DNA from: Sphingobacterium litopenaei
GTDB lineage: Bacteria; Bacteroidota; Bacteroidia; Sphingobacteriales; Sphingobacteriaceae
Assembly (NCBI RefSeq): GCF_014692495.1
Contig: NZ_JACOIJ010000008.1
Span: 1 to 64,000 of the forward strand
Direction: 5' to 3'
DNA length: 64,000 bases
In this document: in pieces, positions 36,026 to 44,984 of the stretch
Layout of the letters: each line of letters begins with the position of its first letter
How positions within the stretch are numbered: position 1 is the stretch's first letter
The notes under the pieces: generated by a model
Told to the model about the DNA's origin: nothing
What the model saw: only the letters and a program-made list of their open reading frames with translations
Database searches by the model: none
Position numbers and translations under genes: made by a program

Positions 36026-36545
36026 AACGCTAAGTTATGGAAATAATACAAATTGTTATTTCTACAAGCACATCTTTTCCTTATACATTTAATAATTTCA
36101 CCCCAGAGGTCGCAGTAATATAGAGAATATTATTACCAATTTGATGGATTGAAGCATTTCTCCTTTGTATTAATGAGGTGAATAATTGGGGTGACCCTTC
36201 ATTTGTTTTTAAACTATCCTTCGTAAGGGACTATTATTATCGCACGATAAATTTTTTACCTCGTACTTGTCAATTAATTTTTAAACAAATACTGAAAATA
36301 AAAAACTAATAACCAGACAATTAACTGTTTTGTTTATTTATATAAAACAAAATAGTTAAAAATTCGTTAAATAATTTGAATTGTAGCAGGATTAAGATAT
36401 CCATGCTTGAAAATTCTAAACCTAATATTTAATCAACTATTATAAACAGATGAAAATAAAAACAATTTCATAATTCCCATTATAGTAATATATGGAGCTT
36501 TAAATACACACAGATAATCAATTTAATTAAATTCTAACACTTATT
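36026..36545. other. Long upstream region of the second SusC gene
   Basis: 520 bases between the divergent surE and SusC genes. Besides the inverted repeat at 36321-36359 it holds a distant inverted pair TTCACCCC / GGGGTGA (near 36098 and 36188) and a small hairpin around CCTTCGTAAGG near 36230. No convincing gene is present. Confidence 0.55.
36321..36359. promoter_or_regulatory. Inverted repeat upstream of the second SusC gene
   Basis: Arms at 36321-36336 (TTAACTGTTTTGTTTA) and 36344-36359 (AAAACAAAATAGTTAA) match at 14 of 16 positions around a 7-base spacer. It is 187 bases before the SusC start. It could be an operator or an RNA hairpin; the T-run needed for an intrinsic terminator is weak. 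Confidence 0.45.
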
Positions 36546-39500
36546 ATGATCTCGAATTTTTATCCAAATGAAGGATTTAGAAGATTCGTATGGGTTTCAA
36601 GCGCTGTAGCGTGTTGCTTATGCATCACAGTACAAAGTGGCTATGCAAACACTTTTGAATCGCTAAAAATCACTTCGCCACAACAAAACATTACTGTGAA
36701 AGGTACTGTCCGCGATCCACAAACTAACCAACCAATCGCAGGAGTCACAGTATCTGTAGTGGGCACTACCATTGCAACAACTACGAATGCTAATGGTCAG
36801 TACGAGCTAAAAAACGTCCCTACTAACTCTCAGCTAAGTTTTTCTATGATCGGTATGCAAGCCATTACTGAAAATGTAAATAATCGTGCTACTATCGATG
36901 TGATGTTAAGTTCAGATAATGAAATCATTGATGAAGTGGTGGTTGTAGGTTATGGTACACAGAAAAGATCAGTTGTATCTGGCGCGGTAACCGCAGTAAA
37001 AGGCGACGAATTGGCTAAATCTTCTTCTGTCAATCTTTCTAATGGTCTAGCAGGCCGATTACCAGGAGTGACTGCTATTCAAAGCAGCGGAGAACCAGGA
37101 TATGATGGTTCAAATATTCGCATCCGCGGTATAAACTCACTTGCAGGAGGTAACTCTAGCCCCCTGATTGTAATTGACGGTGTACCAAGCCGAGCAGGAG
37201 GTATAGACCGTCTAAATCCAAACGACATTGAGAGTGTGTCTGTTTTGAAAGATGCATCGGCAGCTATTTATGGATCCAGAGCAGGTAATGGTGTAATCTT
37301 AATTACTACAAAACAAGGTAAATCCGGAAAACCTCAATTATCTTATGACGGATTTTATGGTATTCAAAGACCAACAAGAACGCCAAAAATGGCAAGTTCA
37401 CCGGAATATGCTGAGATCTTAAACGAACTTAGAATTTTTGGGAGTGACCTTGATCCTCAATTTTGGGGTGAGGCATGGAATGCATTCAAAACTACAGGTT
37501 CGTATGCAAGACCAGATAAATCGGAAACTATGAATGCTGCATTCAATCCAGAAGAAATGCAAAAATTCAAAGATGGCTCCGATCCCTATCGTTATCCAAA
37601 CACAGATTGGTTTGATGAAGTATTTAAAAATTGGTCACCTCAACAAAGGCATAATATTCAAATTAACGGAGGAGGAGATAATACCACCTATTTAGCTTCA
37701 TTAGGATATACTAACCAAGATGCTTACTATAAAAAATCAGCTGCTTTTTACAATCAATACGATTTACGTTTAAATATTGAGAGTAAAATCAATGACTATC
37801 TAACGACTACCATAAGTGTAGTCGGTCGTGAGGAGGAACGTAATTTTCCTACTGTGGGCGCTGGTGATATCTTTAGATTTATTATGCGCGGACGACCTAA
37901 TGAGCCTGCTTTTTGGCCTCATGGAGAACCTGGTCCTGCAATTGAGTATGGTTATAACCCTGTAGTATCGACAACAGACCTGACTGGTTTTAACAAAACC
38001 GTTGATGATTATTTACAAACAACGGGAAAATTAGATTTTAAAATTCCTGGTGTAGAAGGTTTGAAATTAACAGGTACTGCAGCTTTGGATAAGCAATGGA
38101 AAAGAGGTAAAAACTGGCAAACACCATGGACGTTATATACTTGGGACAAAACTTCCTTCTTAGATGACGGCACCCCCAAACTAACTGGTTCTGTAAGTTC
38201 CCCCTTCACAGATGCACGTCTCTCGGAGAACACAGCGAGTCGCTTAGGTGTCAACCTAACAGGAATGATTTCATATGATAAAGTTATCAATGATCATTCT
38301 ATCTCTTTATTAGCTGCACTGACACGTGAAACAGATAAAAGTAATGGATTTAATGCTTATAGACGCTATTTCTTATCAACACTGATTCCTGAGTTATCAT
38401 TTGGTGAATCACGAGAGCAAAACATCGGTGTTAACGACTTATTTACAAGAGCACGATTGAGTTATTTTGGTCGTGTAAACTATAACTATCAAGAGAAATA
38501 CTTAGCAGAATTCTTATGGCGTGTAGATGGCTCTTATATCTTCCCAGAAAATAAACGCTTTGGTTTCTTCCCTGGGGTTTCTGTGGGCTGGGTGTTGTCA
38601 AAAGAAGATTTCTTTAAAGAGAATGTTCAATTCGTAAATAACTTAAAACTAAGAGCTTCTTGGGGACAAATGGGAGCCGAAGCTTATTATAATGATGCAC
38701 TACAAGAGTTCAAATTCCTTACTTTAATGAATACGGGTTCGGGTGTCTTTAATGACCAACTTGTAAAAACGCTTTGGGAAGCGAATGTACCAAATGAGAA
38801 TTTTACTTGGGAAGTTGCAAATAATAGTAACTTAGGTCTTGATGCCACATTTATGGACAACAAGTTTGCCTTCACTTTTGATTATTTCTTTAATGAAAGA
38901 TCAAACATATTAACCCAAAAAATTGCATCCGTACCCGAGAGTACTGGTATTCCATCAGCGAATCTTCCTCCAGAAAACATTGGTAAAGTTAGAAACTCCG
39001 GTTATGAGTTTAGCTTAAATTATCAAACAAATATTAATGACTTTACTTTTGGTGTTGGCGTTAATGGTGGGTATGCTAAAAACAAAATCATTTTCTTTGA
39101 TGAAATTCCAGGAGCTCCTGAGTGGCAAAGAGCAACAGGAAGAGTAACGGGCGCTTGGCTTTTATACCAATATGATGGGGTATTCAAGGACATTGCTGAT
39201 GTTAATGCAAACACCCTTGACTATAGTGCTGTAACAGGTGGCGCTAGCTTGAGACCAGGAGATATGAAGTTTGTTGATTATAATAACGATGGTAAAATTA
39301 ACGGTGATGACTTAGTCCGAATGAATAAAAATAGCACACCAACATTTACTGGAGGTTTTAATCTTAATGCTGCATATAAAGGTTTTGATTTAACAGCTTT
39401 AATTCAAGGTGCTACAGGAGGGCTTCAGATGATTGGAATTACAGAGTCTGGTGATATTGGTAACTACTTAAACTGGTCATATGAAAACCGCTGGAGTATT

Positions 39501-39818
39501 GATAACCCAAGTAGCGAACATCCTCGTCTAAGTAATAGAAACACAGCTTACTATCAAGATGGAAGTAAAGCCGTAAACAATAGCTATTGGGTGAGAAATA
39601 ATAACTACATCCGATTAAAAAATATTGAGCTTGGATATACGCTTAATCCTGAGATTACCAACAAAATAGGTGTTAAAGGCTTGAGATTATATGTAAACGG
39701 CCTTAATCTTATAACTATTGATAAAATCAAAGTTTGGGATCCAGAGTCTACAAACTCAAGCGGTCAATATTACCCTCAAGCTAAGGTGATAAATTTTGGA
39801 TTAAAAGCCTCTCTCTAA
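36546..39818 (+). CDS. SusC/RagA family TonB-linked outer membrane transporter
   Basis: A 1090-residue transporter. The signal peptide is preceded by about a dozen polar residues (MISNFYPNEGFRRFVWVSS) and ends near SGYA. Then a CarboxypepD_reg-like domain (about 49-125: ITVKGTVRDPQTNQPIAGV), the TonB box DEVVVVGYGTQKR, a plug with LAGRLPGVTAIQSSGEPG, IRIRGINSLAGG, VIDGVPS and LKDASAAIYGSRAGNGVIL, and the barrel. It lacks an STN domain. It is followed after 24 bases by SusD, and further along by uronate-catabolism genes, which suggests an acidic oligosaccharide such as an oligogalacturonide as substrate. Confidence 0.95.
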   Translation: MISNFYPNEGFRRFVWVSSAVACCLCITVQSGYANTFESLKITSPQQNITVKGTVRDPQTNQPIAGVTVSVVGTTIATTTNANGQYELKNVPTNSQLSFSMIGMQAITENVNNRATIDVMLSSDNEIIDEVVVVGYGTQKRSVVSGAVTAVKGDELAKSSSVNLSNGLAGRLPGVTAIQSSGEPGYDGSNIRIRGINSLAGGNSSPLIVIDGVPSRAGGIDRLNPNDIESVSVLKDASAAIYGSRAGNGVILITTKQGKSGKPQLSYDGFYGIQRPTRTPKMASSPEYAEILNELRIFGSDLDPQFWGEAWNAFKTTGSYARPDKSETMNAAFNPEEMQKFKDGSDPYRYPNTDWFDEVFKNWSPQQRHNIQINGGGDNTTYLASLGYTNQDAYYKKSAAFYNQYDLRLNIESKINDYLTTTISVVGREEERNFPTVGAGDIFRFIMRGRPNEPAFWPHGEPGPAIEYGYNPVVSTTDLTGFNKTVDDYLQTTGKLDFKIPGVEGLKLTGTAALDKQWKRGKNWQTPWTLYTWDKTSFLDDGTPKLTGSVSSPFTDARLSENTASRLGVNLTGMISYDKVINDHSISLLAALTRETDKSNGFNAYRRYFLSTLIPELSFGESREQNIGVNDLFTRARLSYFGRVNYNYQEKYLAEFLWRVDGSYIFPENKRFGFFPGVSVGWVLSKEDFFKENVQFVNNLKLRASWGQMGAEAYYNDALQEFKFLTLMNTGSGVFNDQLVKTLWEANVPNENFTWEVANNSNLGLDATFMDNKFAFTFDYFFNERSNILTQKIASVPESTGIPSANLPPENIGKVRNSGYEFSLNYQTNINDFTFGVGVNGGYAKNKIIFFDEIPGAPEWQRATGRVTGAWLLYQYDGVFKDIADVNANTLDYSAVTGGASLRPGDMKFVDYNNDGKINGDDLVRMNKNSTPTFTGGFNLNAAYKGFDLTALIQGATGGLQMIGITESGDIGNYLNWSYENRWSIDNPSSEHPRLSNRNTAYYQDGSKAVNNSYWVRNNNYIRLKNIELGYTLNPEITNKIGVKGLRLYVNGLNLITIDKIKVWDPESTNSSGQYYPQAKVINFGLKASL

Positions 39819-39842
39819 CATTTTAACAGCAAACTTACTAAA

Positions 39843-41792
39843 ATGAGAAAAAGAATTTTGAGCGATATATTTAGAAGCACTAATTTTTTGAAAAAGCAGT
39901 CATCATTTGCTTCTAAATCAACTCTATATACTAAAAAACTGCTTATCGTATCGATGACTACATTTTTATTTCAGTCATGTGATACAGATTTCATGAATGT
40001 TAATCCTCCTAATCAGCTATCAGCGGATATAGTTTGGAATGATGCTGGTACAGCCCAGGCATACATTAATGATATATACAATGGATTTGAACAAGGCGGA
40101 TTCAGCGAACAAATGCTTGCTTCGGTATCTGATGAGGCGATGTTTACGCACCCTGGTCGTGGCATTGACATTGTAAATAGCGGATCTTCAAATCCCACAT
40201 CTCTAGGTTGGGTCCATGGAACTTGGGCTTGGGGAAGGATGTACATATACATTCGGTTTTGTAATGTAGCTATACAGCAATTAAATAGTGAGAATAATAA
40301 AATTACAGATCCTGACCTGAAAGATAAAATGCTAGGCCAAGTTCATTTTTTAAGAGCTTATTATTATCAGCAACTTCTTCGTTATTATGGTGGTGTACCT
40401 TTAATTGATAAAGTATATACAATCACGGACGATATGAATATTGCTAGAAATACATACGAAGAATGTGTGAACTTTATCGTTAAAGATTGTGATGAAGCCT
40501 ACCGCTTACTAAATGGAAAAAGCATGGACAAAGGACGTGCAACCGCTAATGCAGCATTAGCGGTTAAATCACGAGTCTTACTGTATGCAGCCAGTGATCA
40601 ACATGAGGGTGCAAAATTAAAAGCGAAGGTGAGTACAATCTCTGATGATATACTTCCTATTCTTGCATATACATCCGGAAGCCAACAGGAACGTTATAAA
40701 GCAGCACAAGCGGCAGCAAAGGCTGTAATGGACGAGGGTCAAGGTTATAAACTTAACCTAACAGCGCCTGTAAGTGCTACAGAAGGTCAAAACAACTATA
40801 AAAGTATAGCAATGGGCGGAGGAAGTAAAGCGCCTGGTATAGATGCAGCTGCTGCCTCAGAATTAATATACGCAAAATACTTCATTGCTGATGCTAATTA
40901 TACGCATGGTCTTCATAATGGACCAAATGGTTATAAAAATTGGGCAGGTAACACGCCTATTGGATTATTGGTGGATGACTATGAAATGATAGACGGAACA
41001 CCGTTTAGCTGGGATAATGCTACTCATAAGGCTGACCCATACAAAAATAGAGATCCTCGTTTTTATGCAACCATCTTATATGATGGGGCTGGTTGGAAGC
41101 CTCGAGAAAAAATTTCTGGTAATATTGACCCTGCTAATCAGATTCAAACAGGTACATATGATATTTTGGAAGGAGGTACAGTGAAAACAATTCCTGGTAT
41201 TGATACAAGAGGAGGTAGTATTGAAAGTTGGAATGGTAGCTGGACTGGATATTATTATCATAAATTTATCGATCCAGATCCAAATATTGTTGACGCAAAT
41301 AACTTCCAACTAGTTCCTTGGCCTTTCTTTAGATATACAGAAGCTGTATTAAATTACGTAGAGGCCAGCATTGAATTAGGAGAAACAACTGTAGCGAGAG
41401 ATTGGTTAAATAAAATTAGATTCAGAGCGGGGATGCCTGCCGTAACAACTACAGATCAAAATCAATTAAGACAAATCTATAGACACGAACGTCGCATAGA
41501 AATGGCTTATGAGGAGCAACGTTATCATGATGTTCGTAGATGGTTAATAGCGCCTGAGACTGTAGGTCGTAAAGTAACTTATATCAAGGTCACAGGTAAA
41601 TTCAAACCAGGTAAAACCATGACTGCACCTTATCGTCATGATCCTACAGTATATGATTACACATATACACCTGTAGTGGACAATTCACAGGAAAACAGAT
41701 CTTGGAATAATAATCTTTATTTCAGACCAATACACCGAGACGAGTTAAATAAAAACAATTTATTAAAGCAAAATCCTGGTTATCAAAACTAA
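39843..41792 (+). CDS. RagB/SusD family nutrient-uptake lipoprotein
   Basis: A 649-residue SusD-like lipoprotein (lipobox FLFQSC after an unusually long, basic N-terminal region of about 40 residues). HFLRAYYYQQLLRYYGGVPL, TANAALAVKSRVLLYAA, WPFFRYTEAVLNYVEASIEL and IYRHERRIEMAYEEQRYHDV are the SusD TPR and C-terminal motifs; it ends RDELNKNNLLKQNPGYQN. It forms the lid of the SusC barrel. A strong terminator follows directly, so kduI has its own transcript. Confidence 0.95.
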   Translation: MRKRILSDIFRSTNFLKKQSSFASKSTLYTKKLLIVSMTTFLFQSCDTDFMNVNPPNQLSADIVWNDAGTAQAYINDIYNGFEQGGFSEQMLASVSDEAMFTHPGRGIDIVNSGSSNPTSLGWVHGTWAWGRMYIYIRFCNVAIQQLNSENNKITDPDLKDKMLGQVHFLRAYYYQQLLRYYGGVPLIDKVYTITDDMNIARNTYEECVNFIVKDCDEAYRLLNGKSMDKGRATANAALAVKSRVLLYAASDQHEGAKLKAKVSTISDDILPILAYTSGSQQERYKAAQAAAKAVMDEGQGYKLNLTAPVSATEGQNNYKSIAMGGGSKAPGIDAAAASELIYAKYFIADANYTHGLHNGPNGYKNWAGNTPIGLLVDDYEMIDGTPFSWDNATHKADPYKNRDPRFYATILYDGAGWKPREKISGNIDPANQIQTGTYDILEGGTVKTIPGIDTRGGSIESWNGSWTGYYYHKFIDPDPNIVDANNFQLVPWPFFRYTEAVLNYVEASIELGETTVARDWLNKIRFRAGMPAVTTTDQNQLRQIYRHERRIEMAYEEQRYHDVRRWLIAPETVGRKVTYIKVTGKFKPGKTMTAPYRHDPTVYDYTYTPVVDNSQENRSWNNNLYFRPIHRDELNKNNLLKQNPGYQN

Positions 41793-41834
41793 AAACAATA
41801 AAACCCTCCATTTTGGAGGGTTTTATTGTTTTTA
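41792..41834. terminator. Strong bidirectional terminator after SusD
   Basis: A nearly perfect 19-bp stem with a TTT loop, containing ACCCTCCA and TGGAGGGT, A-rich before and T-rich after. It serves SusD on the plus strand and the CsbD gene on the minus strand. Confidence 0.9.
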
Positions 41835-41849
41835 TAAAAAGCTTTAAAA

Positions 41850-42038
41850 TTAACCTAGACCTTTTAACCAGTCTACGACTTCTTCTCTAGCTTTTCCTAA
41901 TTTTTGCTGAAGGCGTCCCAATAATTCATCATCTTTACCTTCTTCATATTTTAAATCATCATCTGTAAGTTCAGCGTATTCTTGCTTCACTTTACCTTTC
42001 ATTTCGTTCCATTTTCCTTTTAAATCTAGCTTATCCAT
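41850..42038 (-). CDS. CsbD family stress-response protein
   Basis: A 62-residue highly charged protein: [19 protein letters not shown], then [20 protein letters not shown] and a helical tail. This is the CsbD fold with its 'kGk.ke..Gk.k...g.ltdD' pattern. CsbD proteins are made under general stress in other bacteria, but their action is unknown. It is transcribed against its neighbours and separates the SusCD pair from kduI. Confidence 0.92.
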   Translation of the reverse strand: MDKLDLKGKWNEMKGKVKQEYAELTDDDLKYEEGKDDELLGRLQQKLGKAREEVVDWLKGLG

Positions 42039-42104
42039 AGTTGTGTGTTTTATTTGATTATACTCTTATACAACAACTCAAAGCACCGCTTGTTTGTCAT
42101 ATAG

Positions 42105-42124
42105 TTGTTACGAAATCGTTACAA
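42105..42124. promoter_or_regulatory. Palindromic candidate operator upstream of kduI
   Basis: TTGTTACGAAATCGTTACAA is a 20-base imperfect palindrome (inner half-sites TGTTACGAA and TGTAACGAT agree at 7 of 9). It resembles LacI-family operators and lies 87 bases before the kduI start, between the divergent CsbD and kduI genes. A second small dyad, CTTTCTT-CAA-AAGAAAG, is at 42150-42166. Confidence 0.45.
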
Positions 42125-42210
42125 ATAGAGCTTTTCATATTGTAGTTCGCTTTCTTCAAAAGAAAGGTCTATTTTTAAATAATAACCAGGATAAATCAGT
42201 TTTTTATACT

Positions 42211-43050
42211 ATGACTTACGAATCTAGATACGCAATCGGCCCTAATGAGTACAAATCATTAGATACAAAAGGACTTCGCGAAAACTTCCTTATTGAGAAG
42301 CTATTTGTAGAAGATGATATTCATTTTGTGTACACACATTACGACAGATATATGGCCGGAGGAGCCTTTCCTGTAAATAACAAAATCAAATTAGAAACTA
42401 TTGAACCTCTATTGAAAGAACCGTATTTCTTGTCTAGAAGAGAATTAGGCATTATCAATGTAGGAGGATCTGGACAAGTCGAAGTTGATGGAGAAGTTTT
42501 TGAATTAAAAAACAAAGAAGCATTGTACATTGGGAAAGGAGCAAAAGAAGTTTATTTTAGCAGTGAAAGCTCAGATTCTCCTGCAAAATTCTATTTAAAT
42601 TCTACACCTGCCCACCATAGTTATCCCACAAAAAAAGTAACTAAAGCGGAAGCGAACAAACTAGAATTAGGAACTCTAGAAACGGCAAATCACCGCACGA
42701 TAAATCAGATGTTGCTGCATACGGTCATTCAGACATGCCAATTGCAGATGGGAATGACAGAACTAAAAACAGGTTCTGTTTGGAACACGATGCCCTCCCA
42801 CACGCATGACCGTCGCATGGAAGTATATTTCTATTTTGAAGTTCCTGAAGGACAGGCTGTATCGCACTTTATGGGTCCAGTAGAAGAAACCCGTCATATT
42901 TGGATGCACAATGAGCAAGCTGTTATATCTCCACCATGGTCTATTCACTCAGGAGCAGGTACGAGTAATTATACTTTCATCTGGGGTATGGCTGGTGAAA
43001 ATATGGACTATGACGATATGGACAAATCTGCTATCACTGATTTAAAATAA
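42211..43050 (+). CDS. kduI: 5-dehydro-4-deoxy-D-glucuronate isomerase KduI
   Basis: A 279-residue KduI that isomerises 5-keto-4-deoxyuronate (from unsaturated galacturonate or glucuronate) to 2,5-diketo-3-deoxygluconate. The ATG at 42211 matches the family start (MTYESRYAIGPNEYKSLDTK); an upstream in-frame codon at 42094 would add 39 unrelated residues. The cupin metal site is in WNTMPSHTHDRRMEVYFYFE, and YTHYDRYMAGGAFPV and HIWMHNEQAVISPPWSIHSG are conserved. It leads kduI-DUF4861-kduD, with one base between it and the next gene. Confidence 0.95.
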   Translation: MTYESRYAIGPNEYKSLDTKGLRENFLIEKLFVEDDIHFVYTHYDRYMAGGAFPVNNKIKLETIEPLLKEPYFLSRRELGIINVGGSGQVEVDGEVFELKNKEALYIGKGAKEVYFSSESSDSPAKFYLNSTPAHHSYPTKKVTKAEANKLELGTLETANHRTINQMLLHTVIQTCQLQMGMTELKTGSVWNTMPSHTHDRRMEVYFYFEVPEGQAVSHFMGPVEETRHIWMHNEQAVISPPWSIHSGAGTSNYTFIWGMAGENMDYDDMDKSAITDLK

Positions 43051-43051
43051 C

Positions 43052-44173
43052 ATGAAAAAATTTATAAGTTATATGGTTATTTCTAGTGCCTTTGTAGGTT
43101 TCGCATGGGCACAGAAATCTATTTCCATTACCAATCCTACCGATAATAGTCGCTTAGAACTAGTAAGTATTCCATTTTTGAAATTCACGAAGCATTTTGG
43201 AGTAGACACTATTTTTACCATAAAAGATCAGGCTTCAGGGAAAGTTTACTTACACCAATTGGAGAATTTAGGACAAAGCCAACCCCAAAATGTATTGGTA
43301 CAAGTTCCGATTTCTTCGAAAGGAAAATTAAACCTCGTTGTATCCAAAGATAAAGCTCCATCTTTCCCATCAAAAACTTATGCACGATATGTTCCCGAAA
43401 GATTTGATGACTTCGCTTGGGAAAATGACGTTGTAGCTTTTCGTATGTATGGTAAGGCTTTAGAAGGTAGAGCGGATGATGCACAAGGAATGGATTATTG
43501 GGCAAAGCGTACCGAAAATTTAGTTGTCAATAAATGGTACAAAGGTGATGATTATCACAAAGACCATGGTGAAGGATTAGATTATTATTCTGTAGGACAA
43601 ACGTTAGGTGCGGGTGACATTGCTTTATACCATAACAATACTATTCATTTTACGAAGCATTATAGAACGTATCAAATACTGGATAATGGTCCATTACGCA
43701 CCACCTTTAAACTAACATTTGAGCCACAGACCATCGAGAATCAAGAGATTGCTTTGACCAAAACAATCTCTATTGACGCTGGTCAGAATTTTAACAAAAT
43801 AGTTGTTGACCTTTCTAATAAGCAAGCCAACAAAACACCTGTTGTCGTAGGATTAGCCAAAAGAAACGAAAGCAAGCCGGAGGTAGAATTTGATAAACAA
43901 GATAAAACCTTAGTGTACTGGGAGCCTAACATTAATGATGCTGGACATACTGGTACTGCTTTAGTGTTAACCAATCAAAAAGTTCAATATATTGATTCAA
44001 ATGAGAAGCAATTCTTATTGAAAACAGAAATCAGCAACAACAAACCATTTGTCTACTACAATGGTGCTGCTTGGAATAAAGCAGGCAAAATCACTTCATT
44101 TGGTCAATGGGAAGATGCAGTAGAGGATTATGCTGAGTACATTCGTAAACCTTTAAAAGTAAAATTGAAATAA
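43052..44173 (+). CDS. DUF4861 family secreted protein
   Basis: A 373-residue exported protein with signal peptide MKKFISYMVISSAFVGFAWA. The conserved core is ARYVPERFDDFAWENDVVAF followed by RMYGKAL, then MDYWAKRTENLVVNKWY, KDHGEGLDYYSVGQTLGAGD and ILDNGPLRTTFKLTFEP. The beta-rich, aromatic layout suggests a galactose-mutarotase-like sandwich with invariant Arg, Asp and Glu. DUF4861 genes are found with pectin and uronate catabolism; the enzymatic role is undefined. Here it lies exactly between kduI and kduD, with one- and two-base gaps, so it must be expressed with them. It would act in the periplasm, before the cytoplasmic Kdu steps. Confidence 0.82.
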   Translation: MKKFISYMVISSAFVGFAWAQKSISITNPTDNSRLELVSIPFLKFTKHFGVDTIFTIKDQASGKVYLHQLENLGQSQPQNVLVQVPISSKGKLNLVVSKDKAPSFPSKTYARYVPERFDDFAWENDVVAFRMYGKALEGRADDAQGMDYWAKRTENLVVNKWYKGDDYHKDHGEGLDYYSVGQTLGAGDIALYHNNTIHFTKHYRTYQILDNGPLRTTFKLTFEPQTIENQEIALTKTISIDAGQNFNKIVVDLSNKQANKTPVVVGLAKRNESKPEVEFDKQDKTLVYWEPNINDAGHTGTALVLTNQKVQYIDSNEKQFLLKTEISNNKPFVYYNGAAWNKAGKITSFGQWEDAVEDYAEYIRKPLKVKLK

Positions 44174-44175
44174 TC

Positions 44176-44946
44176 ATGTGTATTATAAATGCTTTCGACT
44201 TAAATGGTAAAGTAGCCATCGTAACGGGATGTAAAAGAGGAATTGGTAAAGCTTTAGCTGAGGCGTTGGCCGAAGCAGGAGCAGATATTATTGGCGTTTC
44301 TGCAACGTTAGAATTAGAGGGCTCTGCCGTACAGAAATCCATTGAATCTATAGGGCGTAAGTTCTATGCTTATCAGTGTGATTTTTCCAATAGAGACTCA
44401 TTATATGCTTTTATAACACAAGTAAAAAAAGATCATCCAGTAATAGATATTCTTTTCAATAATGCCGGAAATATATTGCGTAAGCCCGCTGCTGAGCATC
44501 CGGATGAATATTGGGATGAAATCATTGAAATCAACCAAAACGCACAATTCATACTGACGCGTGAAATCGGAAAAGACATGATTTCACGTGGAAGCGGAAA
44601 AATTGTTTTTACAGCTTCATTGTTGACTTTCCAAGGCGGAATTACTGTTCCGGGATATGCTGCTTCAAAAGGCGCTATTGGTTCATTAACCAAAGCTTTT
44701 GCCAATGAATGGGCGTCTAAAGGGGTTAATGTGAATGCTATTGCACCGGGTTATATTGCTACGGACAATACTGAAGCTTTACGTGACGATCCTGAACGTT
44801 CGGCTTCCATATTAGGTCGTATTCCGGCGGGTCGATGGGGCGAACCGGAAGATTTCAAAGGTCCTGCAGTATTCTTAGCTTCCAAAGCTTCAGACTACGT
44901 ACATGGTACCATTCTAACCGTAGACGGTGGTTGGATGGGCAGATAA
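44176..44946 (+). CDS. kduD: 2-deoxy-D-gluconate 3-dehydrogenase KduD
   Basis: A 256-residue short-chain dehydrogenase. The NAD-binding GCKRGIGKALAEALAEAGAD, NNAGN, and the catalytic Ser-Tyr-Lys in GYAASKGAIGSLTKAFANEW identify the SDR fold; FDLNGKVAIVTGCKRGIGK and APGYIATDNTEALRDD are KduD-like. It reduces 2,5-diketo-3-deoxygluconate to KDG. Kinase and aldolase for the next steps (kdgK, kdgA) are not here. It ends at a strong terminator. Confidence 0.92.
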   Translation: MCIINAFDLNGKVAIVTGCKRGIGKALAEALAEAGADIIGVSATLELEGSAVQKSIESIGRKFYAYQCDFSNRDSLYAFITQVKKDHPVIDILFNNAGNILRKPAAEHPDEYWDEIIEINQNAQFILTREIGKDMISRGSGKIVFTASLLTFQGGITVPGYAASKGAIGSLTKAFANEWASKGVNVNAIAPGYIATDNTEALRDDPERSASILGRIPAGRWGEPEDFKGPAVFLASKASDYVHGTILTVDGGWMGR

Positions 44947-44982
44947 TATAAAAGACTTAGCCAAAAGCTAAGTCTTTTATAT
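44946..44982. terminator. Bidirectional terminator between kduD and nadD
   Basis: Perfect 16-bp arms ATATAAAAGACTTAGC (44946-44961) and its complement (44967-44982). The left arm begins on the last base of the kduD stop and the right arm ends three bases before the nadD stop. Confidence 0.85.
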
Positions 44983-44984
44983 TT

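Noticed and set aside
36086..36230. A minus-strand open segment reading NNILYITATSGVKLLNV near its end, like a beta-propeller strand of a sensor or LVIVD-type protein.
   Set aside because: Stops TAA/TAG lie just upstream, there is no start codon and only about 45 codons; a remnant of a regulator gene is conceivable, but chance is as likely.
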